Below, in pieces: positions 23,724 to 37,000 of a DNA stretch of 64,000 bases (the first letter of the stretch is position 1; each line of letters opens with the position of its first letter). The stretch comes from Lunularia cruciata (taxonomy: Eukaryota > Streptophyta > Marchantiopsida > Lunulariales > Lunulariaceae): contig OX419755.1 of NCBI GenBank assembly GCA_948567375.1, positions 67,708,944 through 67,772,943 on the forward strand. Reading direction: 5' to 3'. The notes below the pieces were generated by a model. That model did no database searches. It saw nothing but the letters and a program-made list of their open reading frames with translations, and was not told the DNA's origin. A program made the position numbers and the translations under genes.

Positions 23724-26700
23724 ATGTACTGTTCCGTATCTTTGAGACCAAAGCAAACAAGTTATGCTTCCTGAGATTGTAGATAGAGATCAAGACATTG
23801 GGTCTCTCAGAGTGATCTATATTTCCTAATCAGCCTTGGTGGCAAAAGCACTGCTTGTCACGTTGAGTGCGACCGAAGTAAATATATAAAAAGGTTCTGG
23901 CAGACAGTTATCCGTTCCCTCGTGATTCCAACGAGGATGTGAACCTGGCTTTTCATGGGAGTGATTCACCAACACAACACAGGTGAACGGATTCACTCGA
24001 CTGTACCTTCAATTCAACCTAAGTTGACAACGAGTCAGTTTAACTCGGCATGGACCTCCGTTCTAGGAGGCAGTTGAACTCTAATCCAGGCTGGCGTGGC
24101 ACGTTACAAGACATCTCACACCAACGACGACGGCCTCGTAGATGCCGCACCACAGACATTCTCCAGTAAATAGTGCCGCGGCAGCCCACACCGTAGCCAC
24201 GTCATGGTCTAGGTCCGAGAGAACCCAAGTGTCCTGCAACAGTCCTCATCCCTTTGATCAAGACAGACAGACAGACTGCAGGGACCGCAGTGTGTGTTAC
24301 TAGAAGGTGGAGGAGGTGCAAGAAACCTCGAAAGAACTTTTGTGAATCTGACAGCCACAAATGTGGTCACTGTGGTTGCTTTGAGTGGGCACATGGCCGA
24401 AATAGATGGCCGGGCCGGGCCGGGCCAGGTTTGGGGATTACCACATAATGTCGACATTTTTGTCAAATGGTGTCCTTTTCGTTTGTCGAAGCTCAATGGT
24501 GCTTCTGGGCGGTCATCAAGTGAATCAATAGTAGCATATTATAATATTTGGTGCTTTCAGTTAGATTAGTGCACCCTTTGCTTGACTCTCGCCTGCACTA
24601 ACCCTGTCTAACTTTATACTTCAGCTGCCACACTGTACTTCTTGCACACGCCTTTATGTATAATAAATTTGTTATTTTAGTTATCATCAATGGATGTGGT
24701 GTGGTTCCCCAATTCTACAAACAGCTTCTGCTCTCACTTTTACATATATTCGACATTAAAGCAAAGCATCAGTTATAGATGCAAGGAAGGAATCACCTAC
24801 ATTTATTAGATATCAAGACTTGTCCGAACACACTTTGAGCTTCTTCTACTCATAAATCTATGCATATGGGAGATCTACAAGAATCTTCAAATTGAAGAGA
24901 CTCCAGATGTTGGCTTGTTCCATCACCTTCTCAAAACTTACTTGGAGTGCTCTATTGGACCTTTACTATATATACTCAAGGCACTTGAGGTCGAGGTAGA
25001 ATTCAACTTGTTTAAAATTCACACATGAATGAATCTCACAAACACAGTATTCTTCTACAATCTAATCTGAAAAATCCTTTTTGCTAAATCTAAAAGACTT
25101 GAATAAATAAATAAATAAATACCTTCTAATCTCCATGTGCTACCAAACTACCAACCAAACCATTAAACTGTAGAATAGTAGTAGCTTTAAGGCATCAAAA
25201 TTAATCTATCACTAATCACCATCACTATTAGTTCTATTGCTTGAGTAGCAGTTCCACAACAGTCCAGTCAACATCCGTATCCCAGAACTGAACCACTACG
25301 GATGAAGACTTGCACCCATTGCCACATTCTCATGTTCATTTCGTCCTAGTTTGAAAGGCAAGGGATCACAGCAACCAACCGACCAACCAACCGTTCAGGT
25401 ATGAGAATTTCGAAGGACCCGCTTCAAAACATCTGTCTAAGATAAGAGAAAGTAATGTATGAATGAACCTTGGCAGGACAGGTCTGACTTCTTCTTCTCC
25501 TTCCTTCATGGAACTTTATGGATACGGTAAAAGTTAGCACTTCAGTATTCCATCCATTGTAGTAGATAGACAGGTACGGGCTTTCTCCGGGCTGGATGGG
25601 ATGAGGGAGAGGGAGAGGGAGAGGGAGGTGCACTCGTAATCGATGGAGATGGATCTCGAGATTTTGGCTTCGATGAACAGAAAGTAGATAAGCAGATTTG
25701 GGAGTCAAACGATGTCTATTACGTTACGTCACAGTTTTGCAAGAATGGGAGAGAAGGACCGACGGGATGATTAAACAAGTGTATTGTAGTATTAAGTAAT
25801 TGCTATCATAGTGAAGAGGAGTGGGATTCTCAGAAGTGTCGACATTTCGTGAAGGAGAGTGTGGTGACTGTCGCTTTCATACAGAGCAGCGATGCCATAA
25901 GTCGCGAATTCCATTCCCTTCCGACCTTCCATTGCCTTCGGACCTCCCTTCCCCGGCTAGTTCTCCTCCCCTCTCGTGGAGACGGGGTGCCCAGGTTTAT
26001 TTATGGGAAAGAATTGTGTGTCGACATTAACCAGCATGCTGGTAGGTGTCGAAAGAGAAGAAGAAGATTCGGTAGCTCGTTCGGCGCTGCTGCTGCAAAT
26101 GGGGGAGACGGGGGAAGGTGTGTGGCTTGTTGGGTGCGGTGGATCGAAAGTTGTAAGTTGCTGATGCCCCTGGAGAGCATTGGTAGAATCGAATGATTGT
26201 GGAGTGCGTTGGGATTTGTGAAATTTTATAATGGATCGGTTTGTATTGACGACTGTGGAGAATTTGGAGTTTGGGAATCCCGTGAATAAGTCGTGATTGT
26301 TGTTGAGGTTGGATGTGACTGCGTGGGGTTGATATTGCGAAGAGGAGCTGCGGATTTGTGAAGGGTTGGACCAGAAAAGGAAGATTGAGCGAGCAAGCAT
26401 TGGAATCTGTCCGTCGTTGGGTCTGATTGTTTGTTAATTGCCGCTCAAAATGGACCTTGGATTGGGTTGATCGAGAATAGGTGGTCACCCTACTCTCGTC
26501 TTGTATCTGGAGGGAATAGTCGAAATTGGAGGGATCGTATATCTTTTCTTCGTCATTGTGTTCAGTATGTGCATGGGATTTGAATCAGAGATGGAATACG
26601 CTAAAACTTCGAATTCTTGAGGTATTGAGTTCTTGTCATTTGTTGAACGACTGAGAAAGAATCTCAGTCGCTAGAAGAGTCTCATCCAAGTATGAAGCGG

Positions 26701-27330
26701 GGAAAGAAAGATAGAACCCCGTTGAAGATGAAACACAATATAGATCGGTAGAAAGTATATCGATCTTGTGTCCATGAAGGTTTTATAACTTTAAGTTTAA
26801 TCCAATCGGACCAGTCTGTAGGACAGAAAATCGGGAATTGGTCTAGTACCTAACATGGGACACAGAACGGAATGATTGCATTCCTGCGGACCGTGGTCAA
26901 GTGTAGCAATTGTCCTTCCACTGTTCTTGATTCCACCGACGATGAATACGTCAATCTACTGCTCAATGTTAAGGGTTTAAAGTTTAAAATTTTAACGTCC
27001 ACTGTATAATTAGCTAGGCAAAATCTCCAACTCACCATTTACTCCCCATGTTTCGGTGTCAGAGCAAAGGAGAATTCGCCTGATAGCGTCCACCTCGCCC
27101 ACAATTGCATCTCCCAGCCACAAGCACCGTGTCCCCGGTGAGTTGCAACTCAGAGGTCTTGTACTGCATAACCTCCGCGTTGATTGATTGAACCCAACGT
27201 TCAATATGGTGGGCACAAAGTATCTACAGATCTGTTCAGAAAACTGCTGCAGTTATGAAGATGTATAGCCATTGCTAAACATGGAAAGACTGACCGACCT
27301 TTTCGATAAAGTTTCAGAACCTAGGAGAGC
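23724..27330. other. Intergenic, no gene recognised
   Basis: Contains low-complexity spots: a GGGCC run near 24,412 and a (GGGAGA)n run near 25,605-25,630. Overlapping open frames at 25.8-26.5 kb on both strands are low-complexity and match nothing known to me. The last few hundred bases are the probable promoter and 5' UTR of the ZIP gene. Confidence 0.4.
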
Positions 27331-28786
27331 ATGTCCGACTGCGATGGCGGAGGAGGGTTTACGTGCAGAGACAAAGATGCAGCGATTAAACTCAAACTTG
27401 GAGCAATAGCTGCGATTCTTGCAGCCAGCGCTCTGGGAGTAGCGCTACCTTTGATCGGGAGAAACCTCAAGTATTTGAGGACCGATGGAAATTATTTCTT
27501 TGTTGCCAAGGCGTTCGCAGCCGGAGTTATTCTGGCCACTGGGTTTGTCCACATGCTCCCATCTGCTCAGGAGAGTCTTACTAGCCCATGCTTGCCCGAT
27601 CACCCATGGCATAAGTTCCCTTGGTTTGGATTCGTGTCCATGATGTCTGCGCTGTTCACTCTGTTGATAGATTTTGTGGGGACGGAATACTATGAGCGAA
27701 AGCATGGAGTCGCTCTCCACGGTGGAGACCCCAGTTCAGCGAGAATTGCCAGCGAGGGTTTCGAAAACAATGCTGGCAATCGAAATAATAATGCCAGCTC
27801 TAACGACCTTCACGAAGAGAAGAACGACGGAAACGGCATGCACATTGTGGGTATGAGAGCGCACGCTGCGTCTCACGGGCATAGCCATGCTGAAGGACAC
27901 CATGGTGACGATATCGTCCACGAGCACATGCACCACGGACACTCGCACTTTAATGAAGGCAGCGAGAAAGAGGTCTCTATCCGTCACATCGTCATTTCGC
28001 AGGTGCGTGCAAAATCCTCACATACTGTACTTCCGAGATTTCCTTGTCCTTGGTCAGTGTATCCAGGTTTGGTGCACTGTCAGGGCTCTCATCTGATGCA
28101 ATTTCGTCGTCCTTGCTGCTTTCTACAGGTTCTGGAGTTGGGAATAGTCGCGCATTCAGTTATCATCGGCATTTCTCTTGGAGTGTCCAACAGCCCATGC
28201 AGGATTAGACCCCTCTTTGCTGCCCTTTGCTTTCACCAGTTCTTCGAGGGCTTCGCTCTCGGCGGCTGCATCTCCCAGGTACGGAGCTCGTAGTCCTTAG
28301 AGTCCAGAACTGTACTGCGTCAGGCAGCTGCCGAACTATTTTATACAATATCCCACCCACACGGTGTTGATGGGATTAGCCGCCCTACGTGCTCGACATT
28401 GGAGCCTCTGATCGGCTATCCTTTGATGAGAGTGTCGTTAAGCTCACGCGTCGTGGTGATCGGATGATTACACTATGCAGGCGGGATTCAAGAACACCTC
28501 GGCCGCAGTGATGGCGTGTTTCTTCGCCTTCACCACTCCTTTCGGCATAGCCCTCGGGATAGGAATCGCCTCGAGCTACAACGAGAACAGCCAGGCTGCT
28601 CTGATCGTCGAAGGCCTTTTTGACTCCATCTCGGCAGGAATCCTCGTGTACATGTCTTTGGTAGACCTCATTGCTGCCGACTTCCTCAGCAAGAGGATGA
28701 AGTGCGACCGCCAGCTCCAACTCCTCTCGTATCTCTCTCTCTTCGGTGGCGCTGGCGCCATGTCTGCTCTCGCAATCTGGGCCTGA
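27331..28786 (+). CDS. ZIP-family zinc/iron transporter
   Basis: Three exons in phase 0: 27331-28002, 28129-28278, 28481-28786. They total 1,128 nt, or 375 residues, typical for plant ZIP/IRT proteins. These carry Zn2+, Fe2+ and related metals into the cytosol across the plasma membrane or from organelles. Three hydrophobic helices lie in the first 120 residues, for example near [20 protein letters not shown] and [17 protein letters not shown] His-rich cytosolic loop with SHGHSH and HHGHSH motifs (about residues 170-210) follows. Helix IV has the signature [12 protein letters not shown] and helix V has [12 protein letters not shown], the metal-binding pair, with the last three helices in exon 3. 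There is no long N-terminal signal peptide. Both introns fall after an ISQ tripeptide. The ATG at 27,331 is the first in frame. Substrate specificity cannot be read from the sequence. Confidence 0.93.
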
Positions 28787-30766
28787 TCGACCCCATTCGT
28801 AACAAGAAGGAACACGCTTATGTAAAATATTTACAATTTTGGAACCTGATGACTGAAGGTCTCAAGAAATATTAGAATAGATTCACTAGCTTCACAACGA
28901 GTAGTAATAGTAGATTCCCTCGACTTAACTGGAATCACTCGAAATGACTTTCCTCAGCGCTGCTGTTTACCCTTCTCATCGGATGAACAGTTCTCTTCCT
29001 GTCGGCAGAAGGTAATCTTCTCTGAAGAAAGAGTTCATGCCATAGCGCACTGGAAACCTTACAGGTCTCGAACTGACATTACTTGGTCCAGTCTATACAT
29101 GTTCTTTCATGACGTTGTACGATACTTCTTCTCAAATTAGTTGCAGTAACGTTGGGAAGTCCCAGGTAATGCTGTAAAATGTAAGTTACCGGATTTTGGG
29201 CAGGAGATGATTCCATATGTTAGTTATACTTTGGTGAGAAGTACCCACCCTGCTCCTGCATTCTTGATGTTTAATGAAGATAGGGTACCAGGTTGAGCAC
29301 CTTTAACTTTTGTACATTTTGTTTGATTGGACCGTGCTAGAATCCGTGAGAAGATACTAGATTCGATCAAAAGAACGATAATAATTGTGATAGAGTGAGG
29401 ATATAGGGTCTAGCTTGGAAGTGTAACTGCAACCCAAAGACGTTGTACTCGCATATGGCAAGAATAAAGAGCCTGGAGAATACGGAACTCTGAACGACCC
29501 CGATGACGAGGATGATAATGACAAATAGCTTTTCTGCTTGTACTGTCCGGATCTCATTGTAATAAAAGCACACATTTTCTTTACAGCAAGACCAGTTGCT
29601 TGCAACTGTGCGATTTACATATGAACAACTGTTTGCAAATAGTTCGTGATGGCATCCCAAACTCTCACGATTCTTGTCATTTCTTACATGAATGTGCAAT
29701 TTGATCGTACTTAAAACATGTACATGAGCAACCTCTGAATCTACAGTGTCGCCAATAAGTCCTGTTCTAATTACAGTGGTGCTTTGTCCTCTAAGGTTCA
29801 TGGTCAGTAGGAATCTGATTCTGTGCTTATCATCTAATACTCATATACTAAGTTTGCATGTGGCACATTTACCGTTACCCATCTCATGGTTGAAGACATG
29901 AGATTCCGTGCCTTGGAACGAACATGTGATTTGGACAAAAGGCTGAATAGGTGATAGATCGGTCCAAAAGGATAAAGTTTGGCGAACAGGTTACACCGAA
30001 TGTCGTGGTAGTTAAACATCCATACGATGGATAGACAAACTTGAATCAATCAAACCAGAATTTATTCCGATGAAGAGGGAGTTTCATGGACCGCCCATAC
30101 TTTGACTATGGTTTTGCTTTGGGTCTATTGCACTTCGGTTAGATCTGTAACTGGAATCCACTACCATGCACTCGCTGTCCTTTGAAGGTATATGTGGTCC
30201 AAGTACAACCTATCTCAGGATTTCAAACCGTACACAATTAAACAAACAAAGCATTTCGAGGCGAGAGAGTCAATGAACCAGATCCAGAGGCAAATTACTC
30301 ATCACTGAACACAGAACCGGACCCGCATATTGTACTAGCGATACAGTAAGAACTGAAAGAATGATCCTCACGAGCAAGAACTATTGTGTTGGGAACAAAG
30401 TTCGAGCTTTCATTCAGAGGTCGGGACAGTGTGAGATATACAAAACTTCTTTCGGTTTGAACGTCCCAAGCATGAATATGCACGAACGCTTTAGTTGATC
30501 TTATTTCAAGCTCGTCACCTGCTAATGGTTCGTTCGGGTGACGCGGAGCACGAAGAAAATGCAAGAACGCTTTAGTTGATTGTATTTCAGGCTCGTCACC
30601 TGCTAATGGTTCGTTCGGGTGATGCCGAGCACGAGGTATAGAGACGTAAAGTTTGCGTATGCTTAGTACTGTACTTAGAGGATAATGTTCATAATGATAA
30701 GTCTGTCCTCTAGAGAAGCCTTTGTCTGAGCTGAAGCATACGTGCTTCCGAAGTGAGTCTCTCGAT
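28787..30766. other. Intergenic with one 81-bp duplication
   Basis: Downstream of both the ZIP gene and the LURP-one-related gene (convergent 3' ends). No gene recognised. Short open frames lack any known motif. The only structure seen is the tandem duplication at 30,481-30,633. Confidence 0.4.
30481..30633. repeat. Tandem duplication, 81-bp period
   Basis: The block containing GAACGCTTTAGTTGAT and GCTCGTCACCTGCTAATGG appears at 30,484 and again at 30,565, 81 bp apart, with few differences. On the minus strand both units stay open within a longer frame and read (H)HPNEPLAGDEPEIQSTKAF and a near copy. I recognise no protein family, so this may be non-coding. Confidence 0.65.
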
Positions 30767-31783
30767 CTAGTCGCTGTCAGATTCCTTGTCACAATCCTTG
30801 GCTTCTTCTCCTACTGCTCTTGGTGCATGATTTCCTTCCATGACGGTCACTGCTGTGGTAACGAAAGCCCAGTCCACGTTCCGGCTTACTTTCACAGCGT
30901 AATTCTTCCCTCTGGTCACTCGAGACGGCGGTTGGTATTATCTCCAGTTTGCCGGCACCACGCACATCCCATGGTCCAGTGTTGTCAGTCCAGTTAGATT
31001 TTCTTGATCAAATTCTAGGATGTTACGAGCCTCCGAGCGTTTGTGAGCGAAGCTTGACCGTCTGAAAAGTTCAGTGAATGCAGTAACCTGTGAAGAATTT
31101 TGGCATCCAAATTGAAATGCCAACCAACTTCTGCAACGGTGTCAGAGACGCGGTACATGATTTTGTAATTCATGTGGACCAAATCCCACTTCACTATGAA
31201 GGCGGAGTGGTAATCGCGTAGGTCTCTTCATTCTCGTCCTTCGACAGCTTGTCCATGATAGTGAATAACTTCTCGCTGCTCGCCGCTCGGTAAACTTGGT
31301 ATGTCTCACGGGAATAGCTAGGCTACATATCAAGTCCAATGAGTCAGTGACCAATCATGCTCCTGCATGTCGAAGAGGACGAGCAATTCTGTGAAGAACC
31401 AAATGGTTTCCCCGATTACGGAACCCAAGAACCCAAAACTTTCACAGTTTATAAGTATCTGAATTTTGTTGACGCAGAGAATGTAACCTCGGGAGACACA
31501 TATTTCATTGTTCAGATATAAGTTTCGATTTGTTGAGCAGAATCACCTTGCAAATGCTGGTGACAAGGCAGTCATCACTGGTACCTCGCAGAACTATCAG
31601 GTCGCGGAGGTCGTCGACCTTCTTATGATCCAAATTGAAGAGCGTGTCGCCGTTGTCATCCGAGATCACGAAGTTGAGATTGTTGAAGTTGCCACTGTTG
31701 AAGTCTAAATCCGGGTATGGAATATTTAAATTGGATCTTTCAGTTAAGCAATATTGAGGACTCACAAGTGGTAGTTGGTTCAT
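30767..31783 (-). pseudogene. LURP-one-related (LOR, tubby-like fold) gene with apparent frameshift
   Basis: Exon 1 is 31,547-31,783 (79 codons, ATG at 31,783), donor AAG|GTGATT. It has the family start PLVSPQYCLTERSNLNI, then FVISDDNGDTLFNLD and LRDLIVLRGTSDDCLVTSI, matching the beta-strand pattern of plant LURP-one-related proteins. Exon 2 starts after TGTAG near 31,338 with SRETYQVYRAASSEKLFTIM. Around 31,205 the frame must shift by one base to continue as SAFIVKWDLVHMNYKIMYRV. The last exon ends at 30,767 and holds GKNYAVKVSRNVDWAFVTTA, the usual C-terminal strand and buried helix. Length is close to the usual 200-230 residues. The one-base shift means a pseudogene, a sequence error or a mis-modelled border. 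Family function is poorly known; LURP1 itself is linked to defence against oomycetes. Confidence 0.6.
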
Positions 31784-33872
31784 CGTTAGCTGCAGAATCG
31801 ATCATGAAGATCACAAGTTACATGTGTATGGAGATCCAATGTGAAATCTAGACATTATTAAGATCACATACATGAAAAATAGCTCACAATGCTATGCAAC
31901 AACAACTTCGTTTCAAATCTACACAACAAAGTCTACTACAATCATAAGATATCTGGATTGTATCGAGGAGGATATCCGTTTGCAGGAGTTCTAGACCGAG
32001 CAATGACAAGTAAACTGAGCAGGGACAACGGATGTAATGGAGCGTGACTCGGAACCAGCTCTGTTTATGCTCCATAGATTGGTCATGCAGTGTCCCACTC
32101 CTCGACCATAATCCACTCTACAGCCTCAATCCACACGACGAGAGAACTCCTTAGCTGTTCCGTCGAGGTACTACTTCTACAGTCTCCAGGCAATCTTTGA
32201 TCTACTTTTTGTGGTTGCTGAACTTCTTCTTCGTCTGAATATTCCTCTTGAGTGGTCCGTTTTGAACATGGCCAATTCTGTGGACCGTTGTTCACCCCGT
32301 GAAGTCAAAATGGATCTCATAACTGACGGTATATCTCGCAATCGTGGTGCTCTAACTGTAAACTTTGAAGATATTATGATCTTAAATCTACAAACTGCTT
32401 AAACAAAACTATCTATATTAACCGTTCCTCAGAACTGCAAACGAAAATGTAAAAGAGATTGAAATCAGTCCTCTCTCGCCCGCGGCTGTAACGCGGACCC
32501 AAACCAGAAGATTTCCATGGTGGAAGGTGCGTTTCATGATGTCGGGGGCTTACATTCTTCAGCCAGCCAGCCTGGACTCTCTCCTCCTCCTTCGAAAATT
32601 TCAGAGCCGGATCTCAGTGAACTCCAGATTCCAGCTCCGAACTCAAACTCCAGACAAAATTTGAGGTGATACCACCAAACGAGGATGGATCGTGAAGTCT
32701 GTTTGTGTATCTCTTTATATATGATAGTAAGTATCATAAAACAAATGAGTTTACTCTCTTTGAGGTGATTCGTAGCTTCTCATTAAAAGTGTGCAGTATT
32801 TGGTAATCATTGTAAATTAATTGTAGGTGAGATGGTTTTTACTCTTGTTTCCTCAATATAATTGTCCCTCAAAGTGAATCTCAATCTCCCTGAATCTCAA
32901 TTGACACTTTCACGAGTGAAGAGCACCTTCCACTCTGCAGTGCACCACGCTACTATATCTTCCAGCTTAGATTGACTGGTTGGATGATATGGAGGTGAAT
33001 TATTAACAGGTTATCCATGGAAACACTTCACGCAGTAGTAGCCTCCTGTAAGCTTCACAATTGGACTGTTTTTAGCAGTGCACAAAGTAGAGACTACGTC
33101 TGTGCCGGAGTGGAGAGAACTTATCTCTCTTATTCTTCCCATCCAGCGTATGCATTGAAATCTCAGAGGGTATTGCAGCAATTGCAAGATAGTATGAACG
33201 AAATCATAGAGTCCAGCAGGAACATACGTTTCAAGGAAGAAAGTAAAGAAGTGCGGAGTTTCGGACCAGACTGCGAAGCACAATCCAATCCTTATTAAGA
33301 AACTCTACTTTCTAGACGACTGTTGCGCTGTGACAGACTGATGCATTGTCATGTGTGCTTGCGTTTGAGATTGGAATTCGATGGTAGTGGAGTTTCGGGG
33401 CTGTAGGTAGTGAATTGGAGCTGATGTGCCTTTTGAGATGAAATTCTTTGCGTCTCAGTTTCCCGGATTTGTCGAAGATTAAACAATGTGGGTACTCAGA
33501 ACTCTCGACCACGTCCCTTCGAGTCTCTCGAAGGAACGTGATCGGCATCAGAAATTTCTACTTTGCATTGAACCTGAGTAAAATTTGATGGGCAAATCAA
33601 GTTTCATTTGTGCTAATAACATTTCTTTAAGTTTCTTTATGAAACGCCGGCAAATTTCATTCGGGATGGAATACCAATCAACTTGTTCTGCTTTGACGCT
33701 ATCACTGATTCATTGGTAGAATCATTTGTGGGAGTCACCTCCTAATCAACTCTCTACTCGAAGGATACGAATGAAAAGATTCAAATCGTCACTTGGTTAC
33801 AAGAATTAACGCGTTCTCATCTACTCCAAGAGTCTACTACTGCTTGGATACGACAGGTTCGGAAGGAGAAAA
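31784..33872. other. Intergenic, no gene recognised
   Basis: Upstream region of the LURP-one-related gene and spacer before the LINE cluster. Short open frames at 32.5 kb and 33.0-33.3 kb (plus) have coding-like stretches but no family match and no clear partners. Confidence 0.4.
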
Positions 33873-34014
33873 ATGAGAGAAGGCGACAGCGTAGGACCAC
33901 GAAGGATGGGAAGACCCCATCAATCAAGCCGTACAAGGGAGAGAAATAAACGGTAAAATGGGAGAATAGTATCTGCTGATATGAGAGATATGCCCTACTG
34001 CACCTAACATACCG
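33873..34014 (-). repeat. RLE-LINE 3'-end fragment
   Basis: About 140 bp matching the LINE 3' terminus: GAAGGCGACAGCGTAGGA, then GGATGGGAAGACCCCATCAA, then GCCGTACAAGGGAGAGA and ATGCCCTACTGCACCTAA. It lies directly before the 3' end of copy 2, in the same orientation, so two 3' ends are stacked within about 180 bp. Confidence 0.7.
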
Positions 34015-34054
34015 TAAAAGCAAAAGGAGAAAAATTGTTAAAAAGAAAAAGTGA

Positions 34055-37000
34055 GACCGTGTAGAAAACACTAAGGAGCTTGAAGGGGAAGACCCCTTCA
34101 AGCCGAACAAGGGAGAGACTAAAGAGGTAAAATGGGGCTAAGCCCCAATAGAGTGTATATTGAGAAATCTGCCCTATTGCAACTAAGATATCCAAGCTAT
34201 GCAAGGGGGATAGTCTACAAACAATTGGAGTATTTGAAGAAACATCACCTAGTGTGATTGTTCTTCCATGAATTGTAATAGCCATTGTACTATGTTGAGC
34301 AATGGACACATGTTGCCTAAAATATGGTATAAAGTATGAGAGTGAGAGTGGTACCAACCCCCTAGATCTGGTACACTCCTTGAAAAATGTATCAAACGCT
34401 TTGTCCATAGCTCCATATAACTCCAAGGCTAAAGGAACAAAGAGGTGACCTTGCTGCATGCCCCTATACTTGGAGACCCTACGACCTGCTGCTGCATTTG
34501 CCGCCCATCCAAGGGGATGGGTAATCACTCCCTCCAAAATTGTATCCCATGTAAGGTCCGTAATCATGACATCCGCTATGGTCACCTTATCATCTCAGAC
34601 TAAATATAAGTCTACCCTAACACGTGTTGTTTGCAAAGCATACAAATGCTCTCTCCAAGCCAAGCATCCACTCTCTCATGCCATAGCAAACACTATGTCC
34701 CTAATAGCATCATGGGTAGCTATCTTGTGTCCTCCAAAAGGACACTCTATCATATGGACCGTTGTTGCATCTAGTGTAGAACCACACTCAATAGCATCAT
34801 GGGTAGCTATCTTGTGTCCTCCAAAAGTACACTCTATCATATGGACCGTTGTTGCATCTAGTGTAGAACCACACTCAAAAGTGAGTAATGAATATGCAAA
34901 TGGGTGGACCAAACCTAGGCAAAACCTCAACGTTGTATAGAAAGTAGTTGGTGCAGGTCGGAATGTCCTAACGCACAATCAAGTTAGGATCCAAGAGCCT
35001 ACACCTTTGCCAATGCAAGAGCAAAGACGTGCTCTAGTAGCATGAGGAGTGGAAGAGTCAACTAAGAGAGAATGTAATGTATATTCACACTGTCGTTCCA
35101 TCAAGGAAGATTGTAAACCTCTAGTCCAATCAGACGATAATGAAGCAAAAGATAGAAATTTCTCTCATGCTTGTGAGGATAGACTATCTCTCGTTTGCCG
35201 CAATAACATCTGGAGAGGAAAAAAGTTCACTCCTCCACCTCCAAAACCGGCCTATCAACAATCACAAAATGAGAGGAAAGTATGGGTGCCAAGAGAGCCC
35301 AAGTACCCAAAAACACTATAGATGTCATCTCTTCCATAGATAGCACGTCAACCCCTCCACACAAGATTGACAAAGTTGTATGTCTACGTGCCAAATCCCT
35401 TGTCACACACTCAAATGTCCTTGGTACAATAATATAACCAAAGACTCCCATAATCCTCCTATCAAAGACTCTTAGATGTGATAGGAAGGACAAAAAGGGG
35501 AGAACAAATCAGGTGAATCGATCGACAAATAATACGAAGGGAGAGTATACCAAATGCCACCTATCGATCTCCTAGTAATGGAAGGTCATCCACATGGAGA
35601 ACATCCTCTGCAAAGGCAATGTCTAATAAGTGTGTGACAAAATCCTTGTATCTTACTGGCACTCCAAGAACACGTGGTCCACCTATATATGTGATACATC
35701 CCTTTGGAAGCTCTAGGTAGTGAGTGATACCTAAAGGGGGCCATGCACTACACTTTGAGACCTTGACTCTCAAGCCTACTAGATGTAGCTTGGTAGTCAA
35801 GAGGTCAAAGACTTACTTAATCTGATCTATAGGGCACACAATGTGTGTATCATCTACCAAGGAGAGAAATACACAACTTGGCATGACCCAAGTAGTAGAT
35901 AAGAGAGCTCTAAAGTGAGCCATCGAAAATAAGGGTCTCCCTAAAGGATCTCACTGACGTGTACCAACAACTGACTCCAAGACAGTGATTCCTTCCTATG
36001 AACAACCATGCTGATAGTAAATGGAAGTAGGAGAGCTATCAAAAGATCGCACAAAAGAAATAAGACTCGTCAAGGATTTACAAACCTCTATAAGCTCTCT
36101 AAAGATGTATGCCCATGAGACACTACTAAAAGCATTTTCAACATCCACCTATAGAATGACCCACTCCAGATGGATATCTAAGAGTACCTTAATGCCTAGA
36201 GATATGGCCTCACATCCTCCATGTGTAGCTCTTCCAAATTGATGCGGACTAAGGTGCTATCAAAAGTGAGAATGATGTTGAAGGACAATGGTACGATTGA
36301 CCAAATGTAGAAAGATCTCTCCAATGGCAATAGGTCAAATGCCCTCTAGACCTTCCCCATTGCAAGAAGTCAACTAGCACTTAACACCCGACTAACAGAC
36401 ATAAGAATGTCTTGTTTTGCTATTGGTGCGACCACTTGAAACAACTCGGTAAGACCACTAGAAGGATCATATGCTTGAAAACAATCTCTAAGGTGCTCAT
36501 AAACCATCCCTTACAAGCCTCTTGAGGAAAAGTGAAGGGCAGTGCACAATGCTTGGGCAAAAAATGACATATCAAGACATAAAGGCTGCTCAAGCTGATA
36601 ATCTAAGACCTCTAGTAGTAATCCCTCTACTATCATAGGATGTAGTGAGTATTGGGAAGAGATAATCTCATCAATAAGATTAGTAATAAACAAAGGGTGT
36701 AGAGCTTGTGCCGCTCTACTAAACTCTTTTGTTTAACCCAATGTCCTACACCATCGTAATCGAGTGGACTTTGTGGTATCCTGTGGCTAAACTTGTCTCC
36801 TAAAACATGTAACCCTAACAGACTCCTCTTGAAGGGCCGCCCAATCTCGTGCTCTGAATTGACAAAATCTAGCAGCCACCTCTTTATGCCATGCACATCT
36901 CCCTCTATCATAACAAAGACACCATCAAGGGAGTAATAGGAATACAAACCATACAAACTCATCCCACGTGCCAAACGATCAAGTGGTAGGCAAAAAACCT

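Noticed and set aside
24405-24430. GGGCC repeat run, considered as a regulatory or G-quadruplex element
   Set aside because: Very short low-complexity run with no context to support a function.
25849-26488. Several open frames of 60-150 codons on both strands
   Set aside because: Low-complexity Ser/Gln/Arg-rich text without family match; likely leader or intergenic DNA.
32518-32670. 50-codon plus-strand open frame with coding-like composition
   Set aside because: Too short, no recognisable family and no convincing flanking exons.
33017-33298. 93-codon plus-strand open frame
   Set aside because: No family resemblance and no splice context; not supported enough to call a gene.
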